Assembly (NCBI RefSeq): GCF_007830615.1
Contig: NZ_VLLI01000011.1
Location: 62,001-126,000 of the forward strand
Origin: Mucilaginibacter frigoritolerans
GTDB lineage: Bacteria; Bacteroidota; Bacteroidia; Sphingobacteriales; Sphingobacteriaceae
Reading direction: 5' to 3'
DNA length: 64,000 nt
Below are positions 16,264-24,736 of this stretch, in pieces (position 1 is the stretch's first letter; each line of letters starts with the position of its first letter). The notes under the pieces are model-generated. The model was not told where the DNA came from, did not search any database, and saw nothing but the letters and a program-made list of their open reading frames with translations. The position numbers and the translations under genes were made by a program.

Positions 16264-18165
16264 ATGGTAAAATTTTTATGGAGATTTTTTATTTCTGCGT
16301 GGATATATTTTGTGTATGTCCCCAATGGCAATGCACAAATTGCGGTAAAAATAAGTGATACCGCAAAACAACAGATATTCAGATATGGAGAGGTTGATTA
16401 TTTGCAGGATATTCATAATAAACTAACCCTAAATCAGGTAAAAAGCACTGCAATTACTAACAAATTTAAAGTAAACAAAGTTGCCACCCCGATAACCTCT
16501 GATCCTGATATTACCTATTGGTATCGCATTAAAATTGGGCACAATCCTCAATCCCGGAATAACTGGATTTTAGAGTTTTTTGATCAAACTATAGATAGCA
16601 TAACCGTTTATTCGCCGGATAAGCAAAATAACTATTCAGCTACATTTCTGGGTAGCAGTCGTCCGTTTACAGCCAGGATGTATCAGCATAAAAACTTCAG
16701 TTTAAATATAAACAACAACCTTTCGGGCAATCAAATATATTATATCCGTATTAAATCGCATCAACCGGTAAATGTGATAATGGTTTTGCGATCGGTAAAC
16801 TGGTTCATTAGCTACGCTCTTGATGAGTACTTTTTCTTCGGCATTTTTTATGGGATGATATTGGTTTTTGGCCTGTATAACCTCATGATGTTTATTGCCA
16901 TGCGGCAAAAGCAATACCTGTACTACATAGCATATAACTTAAGTATCGGCCTTTATGAAATGTGTGCTGATGGTATTGCCTACCAATATATTTGGCCTGG
17001 CTCCCCTATCTGGAATCATAATGCTTATGGTGTTGCATTATTTTCTGCCAGTATTTGCTCGGTATTATTTGCCCAAAGTTTGTTAAATGTAAAGGTAAAT
17101 GCTCCCCGATTAAACAAGTTGATTATATGGGTAATGCTATTACGAAGCTTGTTTTTTGTATTGTGCTTAACGGTAAATAAAAACTGGTTCAGTTATAAGA
17201 TAATTGAGATCATTCCATTATCTGTAGCTTTTTATGCAGGTTGTTATGTGCTGATGAAAGGTTACCGGGCAGCACGTTTTTTTGTGATAGGATATTCTTT
17301 TTTACTTACCGGGTTTATCATTAAAGCGCTGATATCGCTTAATATATGGTGGTTGCCTGTAACGGCTGCCATTTATTACAGTTTGAGTTTTTGTTTTATA
17401 ATGGAAATGATCTTTATATCATTTGCCATAGGCGATAAAGTAAGGATCCTTAAAAAGAAAGAAGAAGAGGCGCAGTTGCTGGTCATCAAACAATTAAAAC
17501 TGAATGAGGAGCTGAAAGACGCACTGAATAAAAACCTGGAAGACCAGGTGCAGGAACGAACTAAAGAACTATCTGAAAAATCACTGTTAATAGCGCAGCA
17601 GAATGAGGAACTTAAGTCAGTTAATCAATTGTTAAAGCAGCAAACAGAAGAAATATCAAGAATGAACGTTTTGCTGGAGCAAGATAACTCTATTTTGCAC
17701 CAGGATATTGAAAAGGTAACACACGACAGGGTAATGTCGACCGAAGTTGATTTTGAGGAATTCAGCAAAATTTATCCGGACAGGGAAACCTGCTTTAAAT
17801 TCTTATCAGACCTGAAATGGGAAAACGGATACGCTTGCCGCAAATGCACCAATACCCACTATGGACATGGGCATTTACCCTATAGTCGGCGTTGTTCCAA
17901 GTGCGGGTATGAAGAATCTGTGATAGCTTATACCTTACTTCAAAATACTCGTATACCGCTCAATAAGGCATTTTACATGATATTTTTAATGTACTCCACC
18001 AATGGTAAAATATCATCCCATAAATTGTCCGAAATTTTATCCATTCGCCAAAGTACCTGCTGGGCATACAGCTCCCGAATTAAAAAAGTAATGAATAGCC
18101 GTAAAAAAGAAACCAAGAATGCGGGCGACAAAGGCTGGAGCAAATTGGTTATGGAACTAGAATAA
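16264..18165 (+). CDS. 7TM-DISM membrane receptor fused to IS1595-like zinc ribbon and helical domain
   Basis: The 633-residue product reads in order: signal peptide (1-25); an extracytoplasmic 7TMR-DISMED2-like beta domain (about 30-180); about seven membrane helices (about 188-400, starting FFFGIFYGMILVFGLYN); a long coiled coil (about 400-490, rich in EELK repeats); and a C-terminal module. That module starts DFEEFSKIYPDRETCFKFL and has zinc ribbon cysteines 525/528 and 544/547, then a helical segment (IPLNKAFYMIFLMYSTNGK ... LSEILSIRQSTCWAY). The C-terminal module is the N-terminal DNA-binding part of IS1595-type transposases, with no DDE catalytic domain. I infer a membrane-tethered transcription regulator for the adjacent glucanases. 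Confidence 0.8.
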   Translation: MVKFLWRFFISAWIYFVYVPNGNAQIAVKISDTAKQQIFRYGEVDYLQDIHNKLTLNQVKSTAITNKFKVNKVATPITSDPDITYWYRIKIGHNPQSRNNWILEFFDQTIDSITVYSPDKQNNYSATFLGSSRPFTARMYQHKNFSLNINNNLSGNQIYYIRIKSHQPVNVIMVLRSVNWFISYALDEYFFFGIFYGMILVFGLYNLMMFIAMRQKQYLYYIAYNLSIGLYEMCADGIAYQYIWPGSPIWNHNAYGVALFSASICSVLFAQSLLNVKVNAPRLNKLIIWVMLLRSLFFVLCLTVNKNWFSYKIIEIIPLSVAFYAGCYVLMKGYRAARFFVIGYSFLLTGFIIKALISLNIWWLPVTAAIYYSLSFCFIMEMIFISFAIGDKVRILKKKEEEAQLLVIKQLKLNEELKDALNKNLEDQVQERTKELSEKSLLIAQQNEELKSVNQLLKQQTEEISRMNVLLEQDNSILHQDIEKVTHDRVMSTEVDFEEFSKIYPDRETCFKFLSDLKWENGYACRKCTNTHYGHGHLPYSRRCSKCGYEESVIAYTLLQNTRIPLNKAFYMIFLMYSTNGKISSHKLSEILSIRQSTCWAYSSRIKKVMNSRKKETKNAGDKGWSKLVMELE

Positions 18166-18227
18166 AAGGCCATAAAAATTTACTTGAACTGAGATCACCA
18201 AACAGCTCGTTTGCGAAATTATCAAGC

Positions 18228-18260
18228 CCCGGCTGCAAATAAATTGTGACCGGGTTTTTT
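18228..18260 (+). terminator. Weak terminator after the 7TM regulator
   Basis: CCCGG (18228-18232) pairs with CCGGG (18250-18254) over a 17-base loop and is followed by T6. The short stem makes the call tentative. Confidence 0.4.
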
Positions 18261-18460
18261 ATTGGGGTTTTGACTTAGACCCCTGATAAATAATTTCCTG
18301 AAAATTAAATGTGAACCAAGCGTATCAGAAATAAAATTTCTCTGTATGAAAAACAATCTTTGAGCCTCATTAGGCTGTTTTGAAGGTAATTAGTCTTTGT
18401 GTTTAAAGCGTATTAAAATCAATACAATATGCTTTAAATCAATTATTTATAAACTTTTAA

Positions 18461-18493
18461 TTTGTTTTTACCGTATAAATTGAGCTAAATTTG
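18461..18493 (+). promoter_or_regulatory. Bacteroidota-type promoter for the GH30/GH16 genes
   Basis: TTTG at 18461-18464 (-33 box) and TAAATTTG at 18486-18493 (-7 box, consensus TAnnTTTG) are separated by 21 bp, as expected for the Bacteroidota primary sigma factor. Transcription would begin near 18500, leaving a leader of about 180 bases before the GH30 start. Confidence 0.6.
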
Positions 18494-18680
18494 TTTTACC
18501 AATATAAACGAGATAATTACCTACTTCTGAAAAATGATTAAACCACGCCCGATTTTAAGGGCCAAATTATGCTTACTGTATTAATTTTTGGTTAAATATA
18601 GAGAGTGCTATTTATCCGCATAAATTTTCTATTGGCATGTACCTGAACCAATTAAACCAACTATAGAAACCAATTTTTTT

Positions 18681-20567
18681 ATGAAGACAAATTACACACT
18701 TAAACTGCTGGCGATGTTTTTAATGGCACCAGCGCTATTCCTTCATTCTTGTAAAAAAGATCTGTCAAAATCAGGCCCGTCTGTTCCCGGAATGACTGCT
18801 GGTACGGTTGCGCGGGCAGCAAATGAAACCGTAAGCATCTGGGAAACAACATCAGATCAAAGCAAACTTTTGGCACAGCAAACCAGCGTAAATTTTGCAG
18901 CCGATGCAGGCACCAACGCCACAACTATTACGGTTGATGAAAACACCACCTATCAAACTATTGACGGCTTTGGCTATGCTTTAACAGGCGGAAGCGCACA
19001 ATTAATTGACGGGCTTGGCGCAAACCAAAGCACGTTCCTTAATGACATCTTTTCAACCGCAGCGGGCCACGTAGGATCGAGCTTTGTGCGCATCAGTATC
19101 GGAGCTTCGGACTTGAGTTCTTCTGATTTTACTTATGATGATATGCCATCGGGTCAAACAGATAATAATCTCAACAATTTCAACATCAGCCAGGAAATGA
19201 CCGATCTGGTGCCGGTACTAAAAAAGATTATTGCCATTAATCCATCCATAAAAATATTGGCTACTCCCTGGACTGCTCCTGTTTGGATGAAATCAAATAC
19301 TACAGGCAATGGTGGTTTTACAGGTGGTAGTTTAAATACAGCTTATTACGATGCTTATGCCCGGTATTTTGTAAAATATATACAGGCTATGGCGGCACAA
19401 GGCATAACCATATATGCTATTACACCGCAAAACGAACCCCTAAATGCCAATAATAATCCGGCCATGACGATGCAATCAAACGAGGAAGCCAACTTCATAA
19501 AGAATAACCTTGGCCCTCAGTTTGCCGCAAATGGCATCACTACTAAAATTATCGCTTATGATCATAATTGTGATCAGCCGGGCTATCCCGAAGCTGTTTT
19601 GGGCGATGCAAGTGCTAATCCTTATGTAGATGGCTCTGCATTTCACCTATATGCCGGTGACATCAGCGCTCTAACCACTGTGCATAATGCTTATCCGTCC
19701 AAAAACGTTTATTTCACTGAACAATACATTGGTGGTCCCGGAAATTTTGCAGGCGATTTTTCATGGCACATGAATAATTTGCTTATCGGCGCACCACGTA
19801 ACTGGAGCCGTGTAGTTTTGGAATGGAACCTTGCTTCCGATCCAAATTATAATCCGCATACTGCTGGCGGCTGCTCTACCTGTTTAGGAGCGGTAACCAT
19901 ATCGGGCAATAGTTATACCCGTAATACCGCTTATTACACAGTTGCCCACGTTTCGGAATTTGTAAAAGCCGGTGCTGTGCGTATTTCATCTAATACTTTT
20001 TCAACAAGTATCCAGGATGTTGCCTTCAAAAACCCCGATGGTACAAAAGTGGTTGTAGCGTTAAACACAGCAACAACAAGCCAGACATTTAAAATTAAAT
20101 GGGGCGGCGAGTCGTTCACTTATACCTTGCCTGCCGGAGCTGCCGCTACCTTTAAATGGGCTGGAACACAGTCTTCAGCATCAGGCCCTCCAATTGGCCA
20201 AACCATCACCCTTAAAGGTTTTAATGGCGATTACGTGAGTGGCGAAGATGGCACCACCGCCATGACCTGTACCCGTACCACAGCAAGTACCTGGGAGCAG
20301 TTTTTAGTGGTTGATGCCGGAAATGGCAAAGTGGCGCTGCAAAGCATGGGCAAATATGTATCGAGTGAAAACGGCACCATGCCGATCACCTGTAATCGCA
20401 CCACCTACAGTGCCTGGGAAGAGTTTACCTGGGGCGTAAATACCGATGGCACTATAACGCTGCAAGGCAACAATGGTGACTTTATTTCGAGCGAGGATGG
20501 CACACAGGCGATGACCTGTAATCGAACTTCAGCGTCGGGATGGGAATCATTTGGGGTAAATCAATAA
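18681..20567 (+). CDS. GH30 family beta-glucanase lipoprotein with C-terminal beta-trefoil module
   Basis: This 628-residue lipoprotein signal protein (FLHSCKKD, a Bacteroidota surface-export-like signature) has a GH30 domain from about 75 to 495. Acid/base Glu252 is in TPQNEPLN and nucleophile Glu347 in FTEQYIGG, with the TPWTAPVWMK motif. GH30 of this type cleaves beta-1,6-glucan or glucosylceramide-like bonds. Residues about 505-628 form three internal repeats, each with a T/S-x-W-E-x-F unit: a fascin-like beta-trefoil consistent with a CBM92-type beta-glucan-binding module (family name from memory). A near-identical module ends the next gene product. Likely surface-anchored beta-1,6-glucanase. 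Confidence 0.88.
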   Translation: MKTNYTLKLLAMFLMAPALFLHSCKKDLSKSGPSVPGMTAGTVARAANETVSIWETTSDQSKLLAQQTSVNFAADAGTNATTITVDENTTYQTIDGFGYALTGGSAQLIDGLGANQSTFLNDIFSTAAGHVGSSFVRISIGASDLSSSDFTYDDMPSGQTDNNLNNFNISQEMTDLVPVLKKIIAINPSIKILATPWTAPVWMKSNTTGNGGFTGGSLNTAYYDAYARYFVKYIQAMAAQGITIYAITPQNEPLNANNNPAMTMQSNEEANFIKNNLGPQFAANGITTKIIAYDHNCDQPGYPEAVLGDASANPYVDGSAFHLYAGDISALTTVHNAYPSKNVYFTEQYIGGPGNFAGDFSWHMNNLLIGAPRNWSRVVLEWNLASDPNYNPHTAGGCSTCLGAVTISGNSYTRNTAYYTVAHVSEFVKAGAVRISSNTFSTSIQDVAFKNPDGTKVVVALNTATTSQTFKIKWGGESFTYTLPAGAAATFKWAGTQSSASGPPIGQTITLKGFNGDYVSGEDGTTAMTCTRTTASTWEQFLVVDAGNGKVALQSMGKYVSSENGTMPITCNRTTYSAWEEFTWGVNTDGTITLQGNNGDFISSEDGTQAMTCNRTSASGWESFGVNQ

Positions 20568-20570
20568 CAC

Positions 20571-20614
20571 AAATATTATCACCTCTTTGGTTTTCCGGAG
20601 AGGTGATAATATTT
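20571..20614 (+). terminator. Perfect 16-bp hairpin between GH30 and GH16
   Basis: Arms at 20571-20586 and 20599-20614 are fully complementary, with a 12-base loop, 3 bp after the GH30 stop. The AT-rich lower stem runs into TTTTAAT. It may terminate, or partially terminate and stabilise, the GH30 message and so set the ratio to the downstream GH16 enzymes. Confidence 0.65.
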
Positions 20615-20660
20615 TAATCTAATAGATAATTAACCAAATTTCTACATTAACCAACCTTTT

Positions 20661-21881
20661 ATGAAAACACAAATTTTAAAGTTTCTACCGGGAACAGGAA
20701 TGATCCTGTTGCTGATGATGGCGCTTGTTTCCTGTAAAAAGGATATTAGCCCTAAAAGTGCCTTAACAGGCAACAATACGACGACCACTGCTCCCAGGGC
20801 AGTAACTTATCAGCTTATCTGGTCGGATGAGTTTAATGGTACGAGCGTTGACAATACCAAGTGGACCATGGAAACCGGTAACCCTGGCGTAAATAACGAA
20901 AAGGAATATTACCAGGCTTCAAATGCTACTGTTACCGGTGGTAACCTGGTGATCACTGCCCAAAACCAAAGCGTTGGCGGTTGGCCATACACATCAGCCA
21001 GGATGAATACCTCCGGGAAATTTTCCTGCCAGTATGGACGTATAGAGGCCAGTATAAAATTGCCATTGGGTCAGGGCTTATGGCCTGCTTTCTGGATGTT
21101 GGGCACTGATATTAGTACCGTTGGCTGGCCACAGTGCGGCGAAACAGATATTATGGAGCATATTAATGCCGACAACACCATTTATGGAACTATCCATTGG
21201 TACGATAATGGTGCGACCCAATACGGCGGCACTACTACCACCAACCCTGATGCTTATCACCTTTACGCCGTGCAGTGGGATACCAATTCCATTACCTGGT
21301 GGGTTGATAATACATTGTATGCTACGGCCAATATCTCTAACAATATCAACAACACCGGTGCTTTTCAAAATCCGTTCTTTATTATTTTAAATATGGCTGT
21401 AGCCGGAGATTTCCCGGGGCAAACAGTTGATTTGAGTAAACTACCTGCCAGCATGTATGTTGATTATGTACGGGTTTATAAAGGCGTAACTTCAAGTGGG
21501 CCGCCAATTGGACAAACCATCACCCTAAAAGGTTTTAATAATGATTATGTAAGTGGAGAGGATGGTACAACAGCTATGACCTGCACCCGCACTACTGCCA
21601 GTACTTGGGAGCAGTTTTTAGTGGTAGATGCCGGAAACGGCAAAGTAGCCTTGCAAAGCATGGGTAAATATGTATCCAGCGAAAATGGCACCCAACCAAT
21701 AACCTGTAACCGTACCAGTTATAGTACCTGGGAAGAGTTTACCTGGGGTGTAAATGCAGATGGCACCATAACCCTGCAGGGTAATAATGGTGATTATATT
21801 TCGAGCGAAGATGGTACCCAGGCAATGACCTGTAACCGGACGGTCGCGTCGGGATGGGAGTCATTTAAAGTTAATCAATAG
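20661..21881 (+). CDS. GH16 beta-glucanase lipoprotein with C-terminal beta-trefoil module
   Basis: The 406-residue lipoprotein (LVSCKKD) has a GH16 jelly-roll domain at about 52-275. The catalytic motif ETDIME supplies nucleophile Glu161, Asp163 and acid/base Glu166, as in laminarinases and related endo-beta-1,3-glucanases. Residues about 283-406 repeat the beta-trefoil module of the GH30 protein with only a handful of substitutions. This implies recent duplication or domain exchange and a shared ligand. It lies 93 bp after GH30 beyond a hairpin and shares GH30's operon direction. Confidence 0.9.
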   Translation: MKTQILKFLPGTGMILLLMMALVSCKKDISPKSALTGNNTTTTAPRAVTYQLIWSDEFNGTSVDNTKWTMETGNPGVNNEKEYYQASNATVTGGNLVITAQNQSVGGWPYTSARMNTSGKFSCQYGRIEASIKLPLGQGLWPAFWMLGTDISTVGWPQCGETDIMEHINADNTIYGTIHWYDNGATQYGGTTTTNPDAYHLYAVQWDTNSITWWVDNTLYATANISNNINNTGAFQNPFFIILNMAVAGDFPGQTVDLSKLPASMYVDYVRVYKGVTSSGPPIGQTITLKGFNNDYVSGEDGTTAMTCTRTTASTWEQFLVVDAGNGKVALQSMGKYVSSENGTQPITCNRTSYSTWEEFTWGVNADGTITLQGNNGDYISSEDGTQAMTCNRTVASGWESFKVNQ

Positions 21882-21924
21882 AACATTTTATTATTAAAAT
21901 GACTATTTTGGGCTACCAATTATT

Positions 21925-22773
21925 ATGAGAAAACATTTTATTAAACAAATAACAAGCACCGGTTTTATACTGGTGCTTGCATTTTTTGCTTTTTCATGCA
22001 AAAAAAGCCAGAGCACGTTTACTCCGCCTCCGGTTACTACAACGCCCCCACCTGTTACCAGTCCTGATACCAGTATATCTGCAAATTATACTTTAGTTTG
22101 GTCTGATGAGTTTAATGGAATCTCTGTTGATACCACCAAATGGAACTTTGAAACAGGTAACCTGAATGTGAACCACGAAAAGGAGTATTATCAGGCCTCA
22201 AATGCAACCGTAGCCAACGGTAATCTGGTTATTACGGCAAAAAAAGAGTCTGTTGGAGGGCAACCATACACCTCTGCCCGGTTAAATACCCAGGGTAAGG
22301 TGACGGCTCAGTACGGCCGTATTGAGGCCCGGATAAAATTGCCGTTAGGGGCAGGTTTGTGGCCCGCCTTTTGGATGTTAGGATCAGACATTACAACGGT
22401 ATCATGGCCGCAATGCGGCGAAATGGATATAATGGAGCATATTAATGCAGATAATACCATTTATGGCACCATGCATTGGAATGTAAACGGTGCCACACAG
22501 TACGGACTCAACACCCAGGTAACTAATCCTGACGCTTATCATATTTATGCCATTGAATGGAACTCAGGCTCCATAAACTGGTACGTGGATAATACCTTAT
22601 ACTGCACAGGTAATATCCAAAACAACATTAACAACACAGGCGCATTTCAGATGCCATTTTTCATCATTTTAAACCTGGCTGTCGCCGGTGATTTCCCAGG
22701 GCAAACGGTTGATGAAAGCAAGCTGCCGGCCAGTATGTATGTTGATTATGTACGGGTTTACAAAGCCAAATAA
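21925..22773 (+). CDS. GH16 beta-glucanase lipoprotein, single domain
   Basis: This 282-residue lipoprotein (FAFSCKKS) has a Pro/Thr-rich linker at about 33-52 and a GH16 domain carrying EMDIME (Glu166, Asp168, Glu171). It is strongly similar to the GH16 domain encoded immediately upstream but lacks the C-terminal trefoil module, so the pair are tandem paralogues. Expected activity is endo-beta-1,3(4)-glucan cleavage. It starts 43 bp after the previous stop, with no terminator between. Confidence 0.9.
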   Translation: MRKHFIKQITSTGFILVLAFFAFSCKKSQSTFTPPPVTTTPPPVTSPDTSISANYTLVWSDEFNGISVDTTKWNFETGNLNVNHEKEYYQASNATVANGNLVITAKKESVGGQPYTSARLNTQGKVTAQYGRIEARIKLPLGAGLWPAFWMLGSDITTVSWPQCGEMDIMEHINADNTIYGTMHWNVNGATQYGLNTQVTNPDAYHIYAIEWNSGSINWYVDNTLYCTGNIQNNINNTGAFQMPFFIILNLAVAGDFPGQTVDESKLPASMYVDYVRVYKAK

Positions 22774-22815
22774 TTATAAAGAACGTCGCCATATTTAAGC
22801 TGCTGATAATTCCTG

Positions 22816-23715
22816 ATGAATAAGCTTATCAAACTTTTTTGCTTTGCATTTGCCATGACACGCTTTATTAGCCAGGTTTGTGCGCAGGATATTGAACAAA
22901 AGGCTCAATTGTCTTTTTCAGCAGGAAAACAGCAGGAAAATTTCAACTGGTCAATTGCCGGGAACCAAAACGGACAAAGCCCTAATATTTTATCGGAGTT
23001 AAAATGGAAGGATGTAAGCGGAACAGCTTACTCGGGTTCATTACAATGGAATTTCCGGAAGCGTTTTTCTGTTTATGGCAGTTATAACAAAGTTGATGTT
23101 CACTCGGGCTCTGTAAATGATATGGATTATGGAGCAGATAATCGTAACCAACCTGTTTATACAGGCAACTTTAGTGATAACAAAGGATATAATTCGCAAT
23201 GGTTAGCAGGAATGGGTTATGTTGTTTTTAATAACAAGCTATTTAGCTTGATCCCTTACGTTGGTTACGGAACAAGCCAGCAGAACTTATACATTATTGA
23301 TTTAACCGGACAATTCCCTGGCTTAAACAGCAGTTATTTTACTAGTTGGAAGGGGCCTTTTTTAAAAGTAACTTCCTCATTAAAAATATGGCGCGGGTTA
23401 AAACTAGCCGCAGATATTACCTATAATCAACTTACCTACAGTGCCCACGGAGATTGGAATCTGATTCAAGAATTTCAGCACCCCGTAAGTTATAGCCACA
23501 TGGCTGATGGTTACGGCATAAATGCTAATACCCGTTTAGTTTATAATATTACCCAAAATGTTGCAGTTAATATTGGCTACGGTTACTATAATTGGGAAAC
23601 AGGCAACGGAACAGATCAATTATATCTTTCAACCGGAGCTGTTGACAAAACGCAATTGAACTGGGTGTACCGATATGGATATCAAATTACCGGTGGGGTA
23701 ATTTTATCTATGTAA
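22816..23715 (+). CDS. Omptin/Pom-like outer-membrane beta-barrel protein
   Basis: The 299-residue product has a signal peptide (1-23, VCAQ) and then alternating amphipathic beta strands rich in Tyr, Trp and Asn, ending in GYQITGGVILSM. The early QSPNILSELKWKDV block resembles the omptin and Protochlamydia outer-membrane protein superfamily. Omptin protease residues could not be confirmed by eye, so activity is open. It starts 42 bp after the second GH16 gene, so it may be the outer-membrane component of the glucan cluster, which lacks SusC/SusD. Confidence 0.6.
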   Translation: MNKLIKLFCFAFAMTRFISQVCAQDIEQKAQLSFSAGKQQENFNWSIAGNQNGQSPNILSELKWKDVSGTAYSGSLQWNFRKRFSVYGSYNKVDVHSGSVNDMDYGADNRNQPVYTGNFSDNKGYNSQWLAGMGYVVFNNKLFSLIPYVGYGTSQQNLYIIDLTGQFPGLNSSYFTSWKGPFLKVTSSLKIWRGLKLAADITYNQLTYSAHGDWNLIQEFQHPVSYSHMADGYGINANTRLVYNITQNVAVNIGYGYYNWETGNGTDQLYLSTGAVDKTQLNWVYRYGYQITGGVILSM

Positions 23716-23720
23716 TTCTA

Positions 23721-24734
23721 TTAAAACGCAATCACCACATTATCAGTTAAAGGATGCCCGGTACAGGTAAGTATCCAACCTTCGGCTAAATCAGCATCTG
23801 TTAATACATCATTTTTAACCATTTCAACTTTGCCGCTCTTGCAGACGGCCGAACAGGTTGAGCAATCGCCAACACGGCAACTATAAGGCAGTGGAATATT
23901 ATTTTGAAGTGCGGCTTGCAGTATAGATTGATTTTCACCCACTACCAGATCATGTATTTCATGATTAAAATGAATCCGGATATTACGGGGAGCAAAAGTG
24001 GTAGTTGAGGGCGTTACAGGTATAGTTTCCAATACAAAGTTTTCCTTACGGATCTGCCCTGCTTCAATTCCCATAAATAACAAGGTGAGCCTGATCATAC
24101 GCATATAGCTGAAAGGCCCGCAGGTGTAAAATTCAGCTTTGGGAATGTTTATTGAACTGATGTTTTCACGAACCAATTTCTCCACTAACAAGTTGTTAAG
24201 CCTATTGGCCTCATCACTTAAAAATTGAATAATTTTAAACCGATCGGCATGCTTTTGCTGAAGTTCATTTAAATCATTCTTAAATAAAATAGATTGGCTG
24301 TTTTGATTGCTGCAAATCAGTGTCAGTCTGCTCTTTCCCTCACGGCGCAAAATATATTTAAGCTGGGCATAAATAGGGACAATGCCACTGCCGGCTGCAA
24401 AAAGCAGTATATCCTTTTCATCATTAAACTTATTAATAACGAATTTACCGGCAGGTTCCACGGCATTTAAAACATCACCCGGTTTAATTTTGGTTAGCAT
24501 AAAGCGGGATATTTCCCCATTATCAATCCGCTTAACAGTGATAGCTAATAATTCTTCATCCGGGGATGAACTTAATGAGTAGGATCGCCTGATCTCTTCT
24601 TCATGATGCGTAAAAACGAGTGTAATAAACTGGCCCGCTTTGTAGGTTATCTTTTTACCGGATAACTCAGAAAGGTAAAAAGTGGCCGTACCGGATAGTT
24701 CCTGCTTTATAGCTTCAACTCTTAACTGAAGCAT
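23721..24734 (-). CDS. PaaE-like ferredoxin-NAD(P)H oxidoreductase
   Basis: This 337-residue protein has three domains: an FAD-binding barrel (about 1-100, RRSYSLSS), an NAD(P)-binding domain (about 105-225, AAGSGIVPIYAQL and TCGPFSYMRMI), and a C-terminal plant-type 2Fe-2S ferredoxin domain (about 250-337). The last has Cys ligands in CRVGDCSTCSAVC plus the later LTCTGHP Cys. It passes electrons from NAD(P)H to a partner oxygenase or desaturase. No oxygenase is encoded adjacent; the neighbour 2 bp away is a quinone-reductase-like MDR enzyme. Confidence 0.88.
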   Translation of the reverse strand: MLQLRVEAIKQELSGTATFYLSELSGKKITYKAGQFITLVFTHHEEEIRRSYSLSSSPDEELLAITVKRIDNGEISRFMLTKIKPGDVLNAVEPAGKFVINKFNDEKDILLFAAGSGIVPIYAQLKYILRREGKSRLTLICSNQNSQSILFKNDLNELQQKHADRFKIIQFLSDEANRLNNLLVEKLVRENISSINIPKAEFYTCGPFSYMRMIRLTLLFMGIEAGQIRKENFVLETIPVTPSTTTFAPRNIRIHFNHEIHDLVVGENQSILQAALQNNIPLPYSCRVGDCSTCSAVCKSGKVEMVKNDVLTDADLAEGWILTCTGHPLTDNVVIAF

Positions 24735-24736
24735 AT

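Larger units (their letters stand above)
18166..18680. other. 515-bp intergenic region before the GH30 gene
   Basis: No gene is seen. It holds a weak hairpin with T6 (18228-18260) that could end the regulator transcript, and a strong Bacteroidota promoter candidate (18461-18493). An AT-rich 5' untranslated leader of about 180 bases follows, with no visible riboswitch. It is the likeliest target region for the receptor-type regulator encoded upstream. Confidence 0.45.

Noticed and set aside
16264..18165. Calling the zinc-ribbon gene a transposase
   Set aside because: It has a signal peptide, sensor domain, seven helices and a coiled coil, and lacks the DDE catalytic domain and terminal inverted repeats.
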